Positions 20,863-34,000 of a DNA stretch of 64,000 bases are shown piece by piece. The notes under the pieces were generated by a model. It was given only the letters and a program-made list of their open reading frames with translations. It was not told the origin of the DNA and searched no databases. This DNA comes from Hypericum androsaemum (taxonomy: Eukaryota > Streptophyta > Magnoliopsida > Malpighiales > Hypericaceae), in NCBI GenBank assembly GCA_963995505.1, contig OZ023181.1:9415721-9479720 (forward strand), in the 5' to 3' direction. The translations under genes and the position numbers were made by a program. Within the stretch, counting starts at the first letter, position 1. Every line of letters begins with the position of its first letter.

Positions 20863-22977
20863 AGACTTGGGGTCTCATAAAAGGATCGGCCTTTAGGTAA
20901 GTTTATCTAAATTATGTTTAGCTTGACTGGTTAATTAAGAGTATATAAATTTAAATGGGGATAATGACTCATTGTTAGAACAGATATTTCGAATAATTAG
21001 GAATCATGGTTATGCTAGATTGGTTAAGGAAATTAATGTAGTGAAAAGTACTTGTGATTCTAATTGTTAACAGAAGCAAAGAGAGTTGGAGACCAAGATA
21101 AAGAAAACTGATATAGTAAAAGAAAATACGGATATGGGATCGGAAGTTTAAGAAATCATCACGACATAAAATATAATTATGAGGCCAAGAAGAATAAGAT
21201 ATTATAAAAAATTAACCGAGATAAGCTTTTCTTACTTGTATAGATAGATTCACTTATTTATTTGAAGTTAATAGATTATATGTGATAACCAATGAAATGG
21301 GATTATAAAAAATTAACCGAGATAAGCTTTTCTTGCTTGTATAGATTCACTTATTTATTTGTAGTTAATAGATTATATATGACAACTAATGAAAAGTTTT
21401 ACATACAATCGTTGTATAAAAGTATTGGAAATCTGATTGTCTACCAATAATTAAAGAATGGATTGTTAATAAATTGGAAGTACTAAGCTTTTCATGTTCG
21501 TAATATGGAACACAAAATATAAAGGAAGAAGAAGTGACTAAGGAGTTAACTATTTTGATGTTGGTACTTTACGATTGAGGAAATATATATCTGAAAGATG
21601 AAAGAGATACCTAAAAATAGTTAATAACTATTGTGGCGAGTTAATAAAAATTGGAATGAACGATTACAGTTTACAAAGGGAAGAATTAATAGGATTATAG
21701 TATTGGAGTTTTATTAGAAATTGGATACGGTTAATGGAAACTATGGCCAGGATAGGACTACGGAAATTATAGACCACTTGTGAAAATAATAGAATGAAAT
21801 TATTTTCTAAAAGGGAATTAAGATGGTTGAGCTACTTTGAAATCGTGAAACGATTTTAACATGACAGGTCTTTTGACACATGTATTGAAGATTATTTGGA
21901 CAAAAGAGGATAATTGAATTGGAGAATGAGCGATCGATTTTCAATTGTGTAAGTATATAGATCATGACAACTTTGGTTTGTTTGATGTATGTGCATATTT
22001 CAGACCTTAAGTATGTGCGTCTCATGTATATGCGTTTTAGTTATGAAGTGGTCATGTGCTTATGTGATATGTTTAGTCATATTTTGATTGGTGGGTGACA
22101 TATGTGGTATATGTGTGTGGACAGCTAGAGAATATGTGTTTCCTAGCTTGGGACCGATTTGTGAGAGTGTGACATGTCCAATTCCCCTGGATACGGTCTT
22201 GGACCTTTGGTTATGTGATGGGTAAGTTGTGTTTGTTTCTGGTGAGAAATGGACAGGTTTTTTCGTGCTAACTGGAGATGTTAGCCTATGTGCACATACA
22301 CTAGGGATATGCTACTTTACTAATATATACTTTGTATGTGATTATGATGATGGAGATCTGATGGCCATGTTGATATCCCTATGTTGGAGAGGAAGTGATC
22401 CGTCTGAACCTGTTTAGAGCTCACCATTTATTGACAATATGATTATAATATGTTTATGGACAAGTTGCGCGATTGTATGAGACGTCACGTAGTTTGCCCA
22501 TATTGTGTGTGTGTGTGTGTGGTCATATGGTTAGTATGTATTTTAGTGTTGTCTTGAATGATGTGAGACATAGTTAAGTTCTGTCTCTCCCACATGTATT
22601 TGACATAACCGATATGTTATGTTCTATCTGCTTATAAACTGTTTTCCCAAATACTCACCCTCCCTCTCACCAATTTTGCAGGAACTCGTACATGATTTGT
22701 AGTGGTCTGGAGATCTATTATGATCGCCGCTAGTCCACTTTGTTCTTCGGGACTGGTCTTGAGGTCTCTGGTCTATATTTTACTCTTTTGTCTAAAAGCT
22801 CTGTAGCCAAAGTGTTCATTTTGATCTTGAGATAAACGTAAAAAATAATTATACTTCTTTTTTAGTTTAAAACAAGTATGCTTTTATTAAGTTAAAAAAT
22901 GTTTGAGGCTGGCTAGACTTATTCTAAACGGGTTAGGGTCTAGCACCAGTCACCGACCTCCGATTCGGGTCATGACA
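20863..22977 (+). other. AT-rich sequence ending in the 3' border of an LTR; contains a 101-bp tandem duplication
   Basis: The stretch ends ATTCGGGTCATGACA at 22977, five bases before a tRNA-Met primer site. The ending is typical of plant Gypsy-type LTRs. The left LTR border could not be found. A segment containing TTAACCGAGATAAGC is duplicated in tandem (about 21201-21301 and 21302-21396). A (GT)n run lies near 22504-22521. There is no coding sequence. Confidence 0.5.
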
Positions 22978-22981
22978 GATT

Positions 22982-22993
22982 TGGTATCAGAGC
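22982..22993 (+). other. Primer-binding site, initiator tRNA-Met type
   Basis: TGGTATCAGAGC, the exact plant initiator-Met primer motif, follows an LTR end at 22977. No gag or pol follows, so only the 5' end of the element survives. Confidence 0.75.
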
Positions 22994-24128
22994 TCTAGGT
23001 TAGAGCCTTGTTTGAACTATCGTGTCAAGTATCTTAAGTTGTGCTACGAAGCATAGAATTTCTCATATCTTTATGTCCCTTCCATTGTGTCATTTGCTCA
23101 TGCCTTAATCTTTTCTGTGTCAATGAAAATTTAGATGTATTTGAATATGATGATGTGATGAATTGGAAAGTTGTTGAGATGTTGTGTTTGAGATTCTCGT
23201 GTGAGAAACTTATGTGATTTATTGTTGATATCACAAAGCATTTACTCTACATTGGCGAGAATTATTGTACTATTTGTATTTTTTTTTTGACAAGCCCATT
23301 TGAGTATATGTATTTATATATATGAAAATTCTTCCTTAGGGATGAAGTGACTGATTACCACTTTGTTCAAATCATATATACACTCTTATATATTTGATTT
23401 CTTCCTATGTACATATAATGGGCCATTGGTTTAAGTCTTCACCGAATGTTTGAGTTATGTCTTCGTGAACTGTTCAAGTTTGTTTATCTGTGCATTGAGA
23501 ATCTATTTTTGAGTTTAAATATGTTCGAAAAGAGGAAGTGTGAGGACTTACTCGGCGTCCAAAGCACAGAGGCATCCATATCGGCGGGAACCTCATCACG
23601 GCGCCCATGAGGGCGCAGACCTCATTTTGGCAAATCGCATTGATCCTCGATGAGGTAACCAACACCAAAATTTGGAGCCTTGTTTTGACCATCTTCCAAT
23701 CCCAAATTAGGCAATGCCCATGAAATGCAAAGTTGAAAATATGTATCTTAATCATCCATGGCCACAAGAATCATCTCGGTGGAGTCTAAAGCCAAAGCCG
23801 ATGTCCAACAGCTTAAACCAAGGCGAACGTCTAATAGCATAAGCCAATGCCTCAATGGACATAGAATTTTCACACTCCAACACGTGTTAATCTTTTTTTT
23901 ATAGGAATGATGTGTTAATTCATTCTATATATTATTATTTTTGTGTGGCAGGTGCTACTCATCACCTTTTTTATGTAGGACGTCTGGTCAAAGCGATTCT
24001 TTTATAACAGACACAAAAAAACTGCGAAGAAAGTAGGAAAAATACACGAAGAAAATAGTAGGGATGTTTTGTTTTTGTACATTTTCAAAATTTGAGGACC
24101 TTTGTAGAATCTTCTTATATGCTGGTAA
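22994..24128. other. Retroelement leader remnant and unassigned sequence
   Basis: Follows the primer site but has no recognisable gag. A GC-richer patch at about 23540-23850 has short open frames on both strands that I could not assign. Confidence 0.4.
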
Positions 24129-24137
24129 TAAAAATTA

Positions 24138-25313
24138 GAGGAAATTACTCTCCAATTTTTCGTATTTTTTTAAATATATGAAAAAGTCCCCGTATTGGAA
24201 ATATATACGCCAAAGTTTTCTGTGTTTGATTTTATTATATTCTCGGGTCCCTCGTTGATGTCGTCAGCTTTTTTTATTTTTGTCATTGAAATGACAAAAA
24301 AAAACCAAAAAAAAAACCCTTCCTCGGATCAGATTCTTTCTCGCCGCCGGCCAAAAAATTTCAGATCCGGCGTTCTCTCTCTCTTCCCCGAGCTCCAGAA
24401 CCCCATCTCAAATGATTGGTCCATGTCAACCCTCCATCGGCTTCACCACCGTCGTCCCTTGGAGTCAATGGTGAACCTTTGCAAGTTCACCATCTGAGAA
24501 ACCTTAACCAGTAAACCAAAACAAAAAAAACCTTAATTAAAATCCACCTTTACGTTTTGGGGGTGAACCCGTTAATCAAACCCTTTGTATTTCGGGAGTG
24601 GAACCCAAGCAGCTAGTTGCAAAGGGGGCAACTAAGTGAACATCAGATGAAACGCCCGAATGGTAAATCCCAATACAAAACCCAGACGAGACCCAGAAAA
24701 ATTAGACAGAATTACAAGCCAAGAAATCAGCAGCAAGAGACCCACAGGAGATGCAACCCAAGTCAAGAGCTCACTGTCTTGCGATGTTATCTGTATTGAA
24801 ATTGTAAGGTTTAGGTTAGTTTTTGGGGCTGCCAGAGATAAGGAATTGATTGGTCTTCTGGGTCTATGGAATCTCCCTCGCTTTCCCTTCACGGATGTGA
24901 GTTCCGGCGTCCGGTTGTCGCCGATCTCCGGGAGATCTGCAAGTGCATGGTGTCGGCCGGTTACCGGAAGGAGTGCGAAGTTCTTGGTGTTGGTTTAGCT
25001 ATTTTTGTATTTCTGTTGATTTTAATTTTTAATTAAAAGATCTTTGATTCTCAGTAACAAGATGCAGGGAAGAAGATGCTTGGAAAGAAGATGGTCTTTT
25101 GTTGGGAAAGAATATTTTTTTTGGGATTTTTTTTTTGTTTTTTAGGATATTTTGGTAATCTCAATGACAAAAATGAAAAAAATAGTTAGTAATGTCAGCA
25201 GGGACCCGAAAGTATAATAAAAATAAATCAGAATGATAATATGATTGTTTTTTAAATATAGGAGACTTTTGATTATATTTAAACAAACACAGAACATTTG
25301 AGAGTAATTTTTC
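24138..25313. mobile_element. Pack-MULE with exact 9-bp target duplication (EXO70-like cargo)
   Basis: TAAAAATTA occurs at 24129-24137 and 25314-25322, directly flanking inverted ends. The left end begins GAGGAAATTACTCTC; the reverse complement of the right end begins GAAAAATTACTCTC. Both carry a TTCGGGTCCCT-like segment further in (CTCGGGTCCCTCGTTGATGT on the left). The inverted ends are about 170 bp and decayed. The interior carries host-like coding sequence and no transposase. Confidence 0.88.
24866..25000 (+). pseudogene. Captured EXO70-like fragment
   Basis: The frame from ATG at 24866 reads MESPSLSLHGCEFRRPVVAD, LREICKCMVSAGYRKECEVL and GVGLA. LR.I...MVSAGY..EC is a conserved signature of plant EXO70 exocyst subunits, which tether secretory vesicles to the plasma membrane. 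Only about 40 codons are recognisable before AT-rich sequence. It lies inside a MULE with exact target duplications, so it is best read as captured exon sequence. Confidence 0.6.
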
Positions 25314-25322
25314 TAAAAATTA

Positions 25323-25766
25323 TCCACTATAATACTCTATGTTATAGACACATTAATATTCTGTATTATTAAAAATGTCTACTTAAAGTGATCATGTGTT
25401 ATGTAAATACTCATTTAAGTATGTGTGTTATTTTCTCAAAGACATTTATAACCCCCACTCAAATAAATTTTGACTTTTATTTATGTTGTGACTTCAACTC
25501 GCTGACATAGTATAAATAGGTTATATCTCAAGTCTTATTCCAGAAAATTACAAAAAATACCCTCCTCAAAGTTCAAATAGGTGACGTTGTCCTCCAATGG
25601 CATATTGAGTTCGGTGGCGGTTAAAGGGTTACATTCTTGACGAAGTGGTTGTCGGAGAAGCTGTAATGAGCGGCGGCATCGGTGCGGTCATTTGGGGGGC
25701 CGGCGTCGAGATCGTACTCCAAGACCTGCCTGCCAACGTGTCCACTGCTGGTCCTCAGAAGTTGCA
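25323..25766. other. Short gap between two Pack-MULEs
   Basis: The left half is AT-rich without genes. The right half holds the minus-strand cyclase-like fragment described separately. Confidence 0.5.
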
Positions 25767-25767
25767 T
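25621..25767 (-). pseudogene. Possible remnant of an oxidosqualene cyclase first exon
   Basis: The minus frame reads LLRTSSGHVGRQVLEYDLDA, then GPPNDRTDAA and a stop at 25621. Plant oxidosqualene cyclases (cycloartenol and amyrin synthases) start with a similar HVGRQ.WEFD.D.G.P segment about 20-30 residues in. If correct, this is a small remnant of a triterpene or sterol synthase gene, broken by the neighbouring MULE insertion and by decay. The similarity is short and from memory; chance cannot be excluded. Confidence 0.4.
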
Positions 25768-25775
25768 AAAACAAA

Positions 25776-27488
25776 GAGATAATTACTCTTAGGACCTCAG
25801 GGTATAGTCAAATAGACTCTGAGGACCCTGTAGTTTTCCTACTAATTGCTGAGCTCCTGTAGTTTGGTTATTATTATACTCTCGGGTCCCTGGCTAATGT
25901 CAGCAGTTATTTTTGTCTTTTTTGTCTTGAAAATGGCCTTTATGCCCTTACACAAAAAGACAAAATGCAAGTACAACTGCTGCTGCCTTGGTCAAAATTC
26001 ATCTCGCCTCCCGAATGAGTAGGGTCAGCTGCTGCCTTTTGGAGTTCTGAAGATAGATCTTTAAACTTTGCCAGCAGTATCTCGTATTGTTCAGCAATGT
26101 CTTTATCTTGTGGGACCTTAACTTGGGTAGGGGGAGTTGACATAGGGGATTCATCTCCTGGGACCTTCTAATTCAAGTTTTGCCCGTCATCAGAGGGATT
26201 CGCAGCCTGTTGGGCATGCTGATTATAATGGTGATTGTTGTAGAATTTTCTTCCAGATGGGGACCCATGAAACCCTTGAAGTCTGCATGCATCCAGTGCC
26301 CAAAAGGAAGCTGAGGCTTTTGAGAATAAGTAGCAGTGCCTTCTTTGTTAGGTTTGAACTTCCGGTCCTTCTGAATATGACCCAGTGGCCCACAAATGTA
26401 GCAGAACTCTGGAAGACGTTCGTATTTAAATTAAATTTGTTTGTCTTGAAGGTTTGGATGCTGGAGTTGAAAACTCACCAAGAGGGGTTTAGTCATGGAG
26501 AGCTGGACTTTGAGACAGAGAATGGAGTCCCTTCTAGAAGATTCCTCCTCCACCTCCTCCAACTGGTCCAACCCCTCGAACTGGCTAGCAATAGCCTTAG
26601 CAGAGTCTTGAGAAATATAGTTGGGAGGGAGGCCGTGAACCTGGAGCCAAAAAGCTGAGGTATCGAACTTAACCTCAGACCAGTGAAGTTCAAGATCCCA
26701 ATCCTTGAGAATGAGGTGGGTGCCAGCAATCGACCAGGGAGTTCCAGCAGACGCTGACTCTTTGTCGATCTGCTTCTTGCAAGTGATGGTGAAGATGTTG
26801 GTGTCCATTTCGCTCACCTCGAGCTGATGTTGTTCAATACCCCAGGATCTGCACAGACTAGCTCGAATAGAAGGGGGTGGAAGATTCTGCTACAGAGAAG
26901 CTTACCAATTAGGACCAGAGATGAGACATGGGCTTGGATTTTTAGGTTTGGAGCGAGTTGAAGACTGAGATTCATCATTCTAGAGCCAAGGAAACAAGGA
27001 GATCTTCAAAACCCAGATGGGACGAAGGCAAAGAGAAATTATGTAAGCTTCAATAAAGGAGGGGACAAAATGGATGATTGGAGGCTGGAGTTCTCTTAGA
27101 GAGAAGGAGGAGCTCTCAGGAAGAGAGGTTTTTTCATTAATCCGAATGGATTGTGTGAACAAAAAGATTGGATCGAAGAGAAAAGACCGGAGTGGAAACT
27201 AACCCAGAAAGACAGGCAGCATATGCATCACACAGTAGAGAAGAAACCAATGGCCAATGGGTCATTTTAGTTGTACTTGCGTTTACAACTTATTTAGGAT
27301 GATTTTTTTGTGTAAGGGCATAAAGATCATTTTTATGACAGAAAAAGGCAAAAATAATTGCTGACATCAGCCAAGGACTCGAGAGTATAATAATAACCAA
27401 ACTACAGGGGCTCAGCAATTAGTAGAAAAATTACAGGGTCCTCAGAGTCTATTTGACTATACCCTGGGGTCCTGAGAGTAATTATCTC
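25776..27488. mobile_element. Pack-MULE with exact 9-bp target duplication (DUF4283 cargo)
   Basis: TAAAACAAA at 25767-25775 is repeated exactly at 27489-27497. The ends are well-preserved inverted repeats of about 180 bp: GAGATAATTACTCTTAGGAC on the left, GAGATAATTACTCTCAGGAC as reverse complement on the right, continuing through a TACTCTCGGGTCC segment. The interior carries a minus-strand DUF4283-like frame and no transposase. The better TIR match suggests it is younger than its left neighbour. Confidence 0.92.
26330..26817 (-). pseudogene. DUF4283 / zinc-knuckle fragment carried by the Pack-MULE
   Basis: The minus frame starting near 26817 reads GTHLILKDWDLELHWSEVKF, FWLQVHGLPPNYISQDSAKA and further, the typical DUF4283 sequence W.Q..GLP.......A..I. 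Past a stop in another frame comes FCYICGPLGHIQKDRKF (near 26345-26400), a zinc knuckle whose last Cys is lost (CX2CX4H). These proteins are LINE ORF1 products or their domesticated relatives. It differs clearly from the copy at 5900-8390. Confidence 0.65.
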
Positions 27489-27596
27489 TAAAACAAAAGT
27501 CAACTTTTCCATAACGTACACATTTTTAATAATACAGGTTAATAATGTGTTTTTAATTCTATAAAACAGAACCACGGATAAGAAGTTAGTATATAT

Positions 27597-27915
27597 TGAA
27601 GGCACGAGATGAAGGACATGAAGAACACGCTTGCACACCAGGTATTCGACAAAATGACCAGGAGATACACGTGCCCTTTTGAATGTAAATAGATGAAAAG
27701 CAGAGTAAGTCAGTTGTATACGTGGCAAGTTAGAGTTAGTATAAATAGACACTTGTAAAGAGAAAATGACACATCAGATAATGGAGAAATAGTTTTCATC
27801 TCCTCAGCTCATCTCTTTATCTTCTTTAGTTCTTTTCTCTCTCCTCGGATAACTAAATAACCATTTTCTTCTTTCCACCATTAACACATCAAATCAGCTT
27901 AGATCAAGCTTCTCG
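27597..27915 (+). repeat. 5' LTR of the 27.6-kb Copia element
   Basis: 319 bp, TGAAGG...TTCTCG. It contains a TATAAATA promoter motif near 27740 and is followed after TTA by the primer site. Confidence 0.93.
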
Positions 27916-27918
27916 TTA

Positions 27919-27930
27919 TGGTATCAGAGC
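27919..27930 (+). other. Primer-binding site, initiator tRNA-Met type
   Basis: TGGTATCAGAGC, three bases after the 5' LTR. Confidence 0.9.
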
Positions 27931-28011
27931 ACTAGACAACGAGCATCTAGTGTCGATCCTGCTTTTTCTTCTGCCACTTCCAGAAGTAGTTTTTTCGATT
28001 CAATCGCTCCA

Positions 28012-31000
28012 ATGGCTGTTCTTTCCTCCGCGGGAGATCATCGCGACTCGGTGAACACAGATCCACATCCTTCGAGTGTTTTACCTAAAAATGCTCTTTA
28101 TTACCTACATCCAGGTGAGAATCCAACTCTCGTACTCGTAAATCCTACTTTAAATGCTTCGAAATATCTTAGTTGGAGTATATCTATGGCTAGAGCTTTG
28201 CGATCTAAGAAAAAGTGGGGAATGGTAGATAGTTATATTATTCTGCCAAATCCAGCAGATGAGTTATTTACAGACTGGGAGGGATGTCATAGCATGGTTA
28301 TGAGTTGGTTAATAGGTTCAATGGAGCCAGCAATAGCTCGATCTGTGAGTTGTCTTGAAACTGCTATTGATATTTGGAAAGATTTGAAGACTAGGTTTGG
28401 TAGAGGTGATTCTATTAAGATAGCTCGCTTGTAGCTAGAGTTATGCTCGCTTAAGCAAGGAGTTGTATCTGTTACAGACTATTTCACTACTTTTCGAACT
28501 CTATGGGAACAATTTTGTGAGTTTAGGCCTCAACCTTTGTGCAAGTGTGTGGATCTTGAGAAAGAATCTGCAGCATGTGAATCAGTTCGCATCAACAAGA
28601 TGTATCAAGAGAATGATCAAGTTATCAGGTTTTTGATTGGGTTAAATGACAATTATAGTACAGTAATCTTACAGATCATGCCCATGGATCCCTTACTAGA
28701 TGTGAATCGTGCTCTATTTTTGGCGTTGCAACACGAGCAACACTTATTGAATGAAGCTTCTGGTAGTGTTGCTGTAAATGTTTCTGCAAATGCATCAGTT
28801 TTGCAGGTGAGCGGTACTGCAAAGAAGGTTTGGAATGGCAATAGGAAGAATGCTATTTGCACCTATTGTGGAAAGGAGGGTCATACAGTGGAAAAGTGTT
28901 ATAGAAAGTATGGCTTCTCACCGAATTTCAAGTTTACTAACAACAATGGAGGTGGGAATGGACCATGGCAATACTCAGGACCTCCTCCACCATCTAGATA
29001 TGCAGCAGCCAATTCAGTTGCTCAAGATCAATTGCACGAAGTTAATGAAGGTTTTGCCAAGTTGGCTTTAACCCCAGAGCAATACAATGGTTTGATTGCT
29101 CTTGTCCAGCATTCTATAGGCAGCATTCCTATTTCCAGTCCTGTTTCATCGGTTGTTCCATCATTCACTAATCCAGTTAGTTCCAACCATATTACAGGTA
29201 CTAGTTCTACCATTTACTCTCGAGTTTTTCTTACTTCCAATTCATCTAACAACTGGATATTAGATTCAGGAGCTATAGATCACATAGCTTATTCATCCCA
29301 ATATTTTGTTGAACTTCATCCTGTGACTAACATCCTTGTCACACTTCCTAATAGCCAAACAACTTTAGCAACTCATAGAGGTACAGTTAAGCTGTCATCC
29401 GACATTCTTTTGTTCAATGTTCTTTTGGTTCCTTCTTTTCATTTCAATTTGCTTTCTGTTAGTCAGTTGACTATGAGCTTTCCGCTTCAGCTTTGTTTCA
29501 GAGCTAATTTGTGTCTTATACAGGACCAAATAAGTTTGAGAGTGATTGGTAGCGCCGTGGAATCATAGGGTCTTTACTTCTTCAACCACCAGTTTTCTTC
29601 TCAGCCATCATCTCCTATACCACCACTTACAGCTTCTGCTTATAGCCAGCCCGATTTCAATCTATGGCATTGTCGTTTAGGTCATATTTTATTTCTTAAA
29701 CTTCAGCTCATTAAAAGCATAGACTCTCACGTTACACCCACGACAATTGATCATTGTGATGTTTGTCATTTTACTAAGCATAAGAGATTATCCTTTCCTG
29801 ACAGTTTCTCAGTAGCAGATGCCCATTTTGAATTGCGACATTTAGACATTTGGGATCGCTATGCTCTACCAACTTATGATGGATATTTATATTTTTCGAC
29901 AATTGTGGATGATCACACTAGATTTACATGGTTATATTTGATGAAAGATAAGAGTTCTACTCGTAAGCTGTTTGAAGGATTTTGTGCAATGGTTGAAACT
30001 CAATTTGGTGTTTATGTTAAACGAGTCCGTAGTGATTAGGGCAAGGAGTTTTATATGAGTGATTTCTTTCATAAAAAAGGTATTTTACATGAAACTAGTT
30101 GTGCTTATACGCCTCAACAAAATGGGCAGGTAGAGCGTAGGCATCAAACCATTTTAAATATAGCTCGATCACTTTTGCTGCAATCTGGAATGCCTTCTAT
30201 CTTTTGGGGAGATGCTATGCTTTATGCGGTTTATTTGATGAATAGAATTCCTTCTCGTACCATAGAGCACAAAACATCTTATGAATTGCTATATCACAGG
30301 CTTCCTACATTTGGTCATCTCAGAATTTTTGGTAGTTTGTGTTATGTAGCCACTACCCAACCTCATCGAACCAAATTAGCACCAAGGGCACGTCAATTTA
30401 TTTTTGGGCAAATTACTCTCACATCCTTGGACTTTGGTCATCCTCCCCCTAGGGTCCCTGAATTTTAGAAAATGATTGTCTCATCCCTAAGTTTTGATAA
30501 TAATAGACTCTCGGGTCCTTAGAGCCAGAATATTCTTTTTTCTCCGGTGAACCCCCACTTGAAATGACCAAAATGCCCTCCTACTAAAATAAAATAAAAA
30601 ACCCTCTTTCCTTCACCTTCTTCTTCCTCCCCACCTTCAACCAAAATCAAAATTAAAACTAAAACTAAAACTTAAAAATAAATTTAAAGTCAAAACTAAT
30701 TAGAAAGAATCAAAACTAATTATAGAGAATCAAAATTTTAATAATCAGGGTTCGATGTTCAGATTAGGAATATTACCACAACATCATCTAAAAGAGAGAA
30801 AAACCCATACACAACTAGACACTAAAACATCGGTGAACAACACAGAGACCAATCCATGAAAAAGGAACCCAAAAATCCAGACTTAAGCAAAGATCGAAGC
30901 CTACAGCAAATATCACAAAGATCAAACAAGGAAAAAAAGGAACCCAGAAACGAACTGCAACATCATGAACTGACCTCAACTCCTCATTGAAGCAACTCTC

Positions 31001-34000
31001 ACACCAACACCCATCGGGTTCGGTGCCAGCGCCCGATGCGCCCACAGACTTGGGGGTTCCGATGGAGAGCTCACCGATGCGAAGGTGAGAAGCAAACCGA
31101 GGCATTTATCACCTTCAGTGAAGAGTTTACACCTCCCGGCCGGCCAAAACCCTAAGGAGGTGGCCACCAGTGAGGAGCTCCCGAACATGGGGGTGGCACA
31201 CTGGCTGTTCCCCGTCGCTGCCCTATTCCCCCTCGTAAAACCCTAACTATGTACAGGAATAAAAATCCCGGCAATGGCAACACCGATCTGGTAGTTGGGC
31301 CCGTTGAGGACAACGTGGGTTAAGGTTATGGGTTTGTTGGGTGCACTGGCATCGTTGGGTGCTTATCTTTCGGTGAGCGGCTCGAGCCGAGATGGGTTCG
31401 AGGGAGAGGCCCCACCACCATTGGTCCCAATGTTTTTGCAATGATGAGAGGAAGGAGAAGAATGAGAGGGAGGAGGGGAGTCCACTTTGACGTACCGAAA
31501 GAGCCTTTGGTTGCCCCACATCAAGTACGGCAACGAGAAGCTGTCGAGCGGTGGCTTCGATGACGACGAAGACGATGACGACGACGACGGGGGCGTTGAC
31601 GGCGTTTGGGATAAGGATTTCTCCTATTTGCCTATAAATGTTCTCTGGGTTTATTTTGGGGTGAAGCTTAAAGAATTTAATTGACTGATTTCAATTATTT
31701 TTCGATGAAGACGAAAAAGGAATTTTCGATCTGGGTTTTTTGATTTTCGATATGGGTTATTTCTATGTTGGGTGTTCTAATTAAAATTAAAGTTTTTAGA
31801 ATTAGGGTTCTTCAAATTTTAATTCTCGCTAAAAAATTTTGGTTTTAAGTTGTGAAAGGTTGGTGGATGGAGATGAGGGGAAGGAAAAAGGAAAGAGATT
31901 TTTTATTTTTAAGCATGAGGGATATTTTGGTCATTTCAAGTGGCGGTTCACCGGAGAAAAAGAAATATTCTAGCTCCAGGGACCCGGGAGTCTATTATCA
32001 TCAACACTTAGGGACGGGACAATCATTTTCCAAAACTCAGGGACCCTAGGGGGAGGGTGACCAAAGTCCAGGGACGTGAGAGTAATTTGCCCTATATTTT
32101 TTTATGCATACCTACTGGTATTAAGGGCTATCGACTTTATGATCTGGATTTTCATCAGATCATCGTGTCCCGAGATGTGATTTTCTATGAACAGATTTTT
32201 CCTTTTAAGCATAAGTCAGTTTACCAGGATGATTATTTTCAATCATATCTTCCTTCTGATTTAGTGCGGGCAGCAGATGCTAGTACTGGTGTACATCTTG
32301 ATCCCATCCCTTCTCTTTTACCACCAGTTTTACCTCCATCACCTATTCCTGGTGAAGTGCCTTCACTTCATCTTGATGACCCAATTTCTAACCACCCGAT
32401 TCCTGGCGAAGTGCATTCACAACTTCCTGATGAACCAAATTTAAATCACCTAATTCCTGGTGAAATGACTCCATTTCATCTTGATGCACTAGTTTCTGAT
32501 CAATTAATTCCTGGCGAAGTGACTTCACAACGTCTTGATGAACCAGTTTCTTTACCACCTACTCAAAAATCAACTCGTACCCGTGTTTTACCTCATTACC
32601 TCCATGACTATGAACATTCTGTGATTCCATCGCGTTCAAAGGATCACTCTCCAGGACAGGTACATTTTTCTCAGTCTACTTGCTCTGCATATGTTGTCAC
32701 TCATACTTCCTCTAATTCTGTTTTGTATCCCATTCAAGCTTGTTTCACTTATCAATAGCTCTCTCATAGTTATAGGAATTTTACTTGTTCCATAGCTAGT
32801 CTTGTCGAACCACAGTCTTATAGTGATCCTATTAAGGATGAATGCTGGATAAGTGCAATCAATCAGGAGCTTGATGCTCTTGCTCAGAATTCCACCTGGG
32901 AACTCACACATTTACCTAAAGGGAAGAGGGCCATTGGTAATAAGTGGGTATTCAAGATCAAGCATAAGGCTGATGGGAGTGTCTAACGTTACAAAGCACG
33001 TCTCCTTGCTCAAGGTTTCACTCAGTCTTTGGGCATTGATTTCTTTGAGACTTTCAGTCCTGTGGCCAAGATGACTATAATTCGGGTTTTGTTAGCTTTG
33101 GCAGTAAGCAAAGGGTGGATTTTACAACAGCTTGATGTTACTAATGTTTTTTTACATGGAGATCTTAATGAAGAGGTCTATATGAAGGTTCCTCTTGGGT
33201 TATCACTTGCTGCTGCAGATCAAGGAAAGGTCTGTAAATTGCACAAATCTTTGTATGGGCTCAAACGAGCTAGTCGTCAATGGTTTGCCAAGCTTGCTTC
33301 TCTTCTCCTTTCCTTTGGTTATCACCAATCAGTTAGTGATAATTCTCTTTTCACTCACAAGACTACCACGACTTTCACAGTTTTGTTAGTCTATGTGGAT
33401 GATATCATCCTGGCAGGTTCTTCTGCTCAGTTTATTCAAGATACGATGGCTCATCTAGCCAAGATAATTAAGTTAAAGGATTTGGGACCTTTGCGTTATT
33501 TTCTTGGTCTTGAGTTGGCTAGGAATGATTTGGGTTTCCCTTTCTGTCAAAAGAAGTACGCTTTGGATATTCTCGAGGATGTTGGGTATCTTGGTTGTAA
33601 ACTAAGACGGGTACCTATGGAATCCAATCTGCATCTCAGCAAGGATAGTGGGACTTTGTTGGATATTTTGGCTTTTGATTCTCACGGTAAACTAATTGCA
33701 AAGAAGACCATAGATGGGAAAATGGTTGTTGAAGATTCCAGTTTGTACAGGCGATTAATAGGTAGGTTGCTTTATTTGACAACTTCTCGACCAGATATCT
33801 GCTATATAGTGCAGCAGCTAAGTCAATTTTTGACTAAACCAACTGACCAACATCTTCAAGCAGCTTATTGTGTGTTGAAATACCTTAAAGGCTCTCCAGG
33901 TGAAGGCATCTTCTTTCCTGCTCAATCTGATGGCAAATTGAAGGCCTATACTGACAGTGATTGGGGAGGTTGTGTAGATATGAGGCTTTGTATAACAAGA

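Noticed and set aside
30815..31684. Possible protein-coding cargo in the third Pack-MULE
   Set aside because: Several short frames in GC-rich sequence and an Asp-rich stretch, but no motif I can assign, so no gene is claimed.
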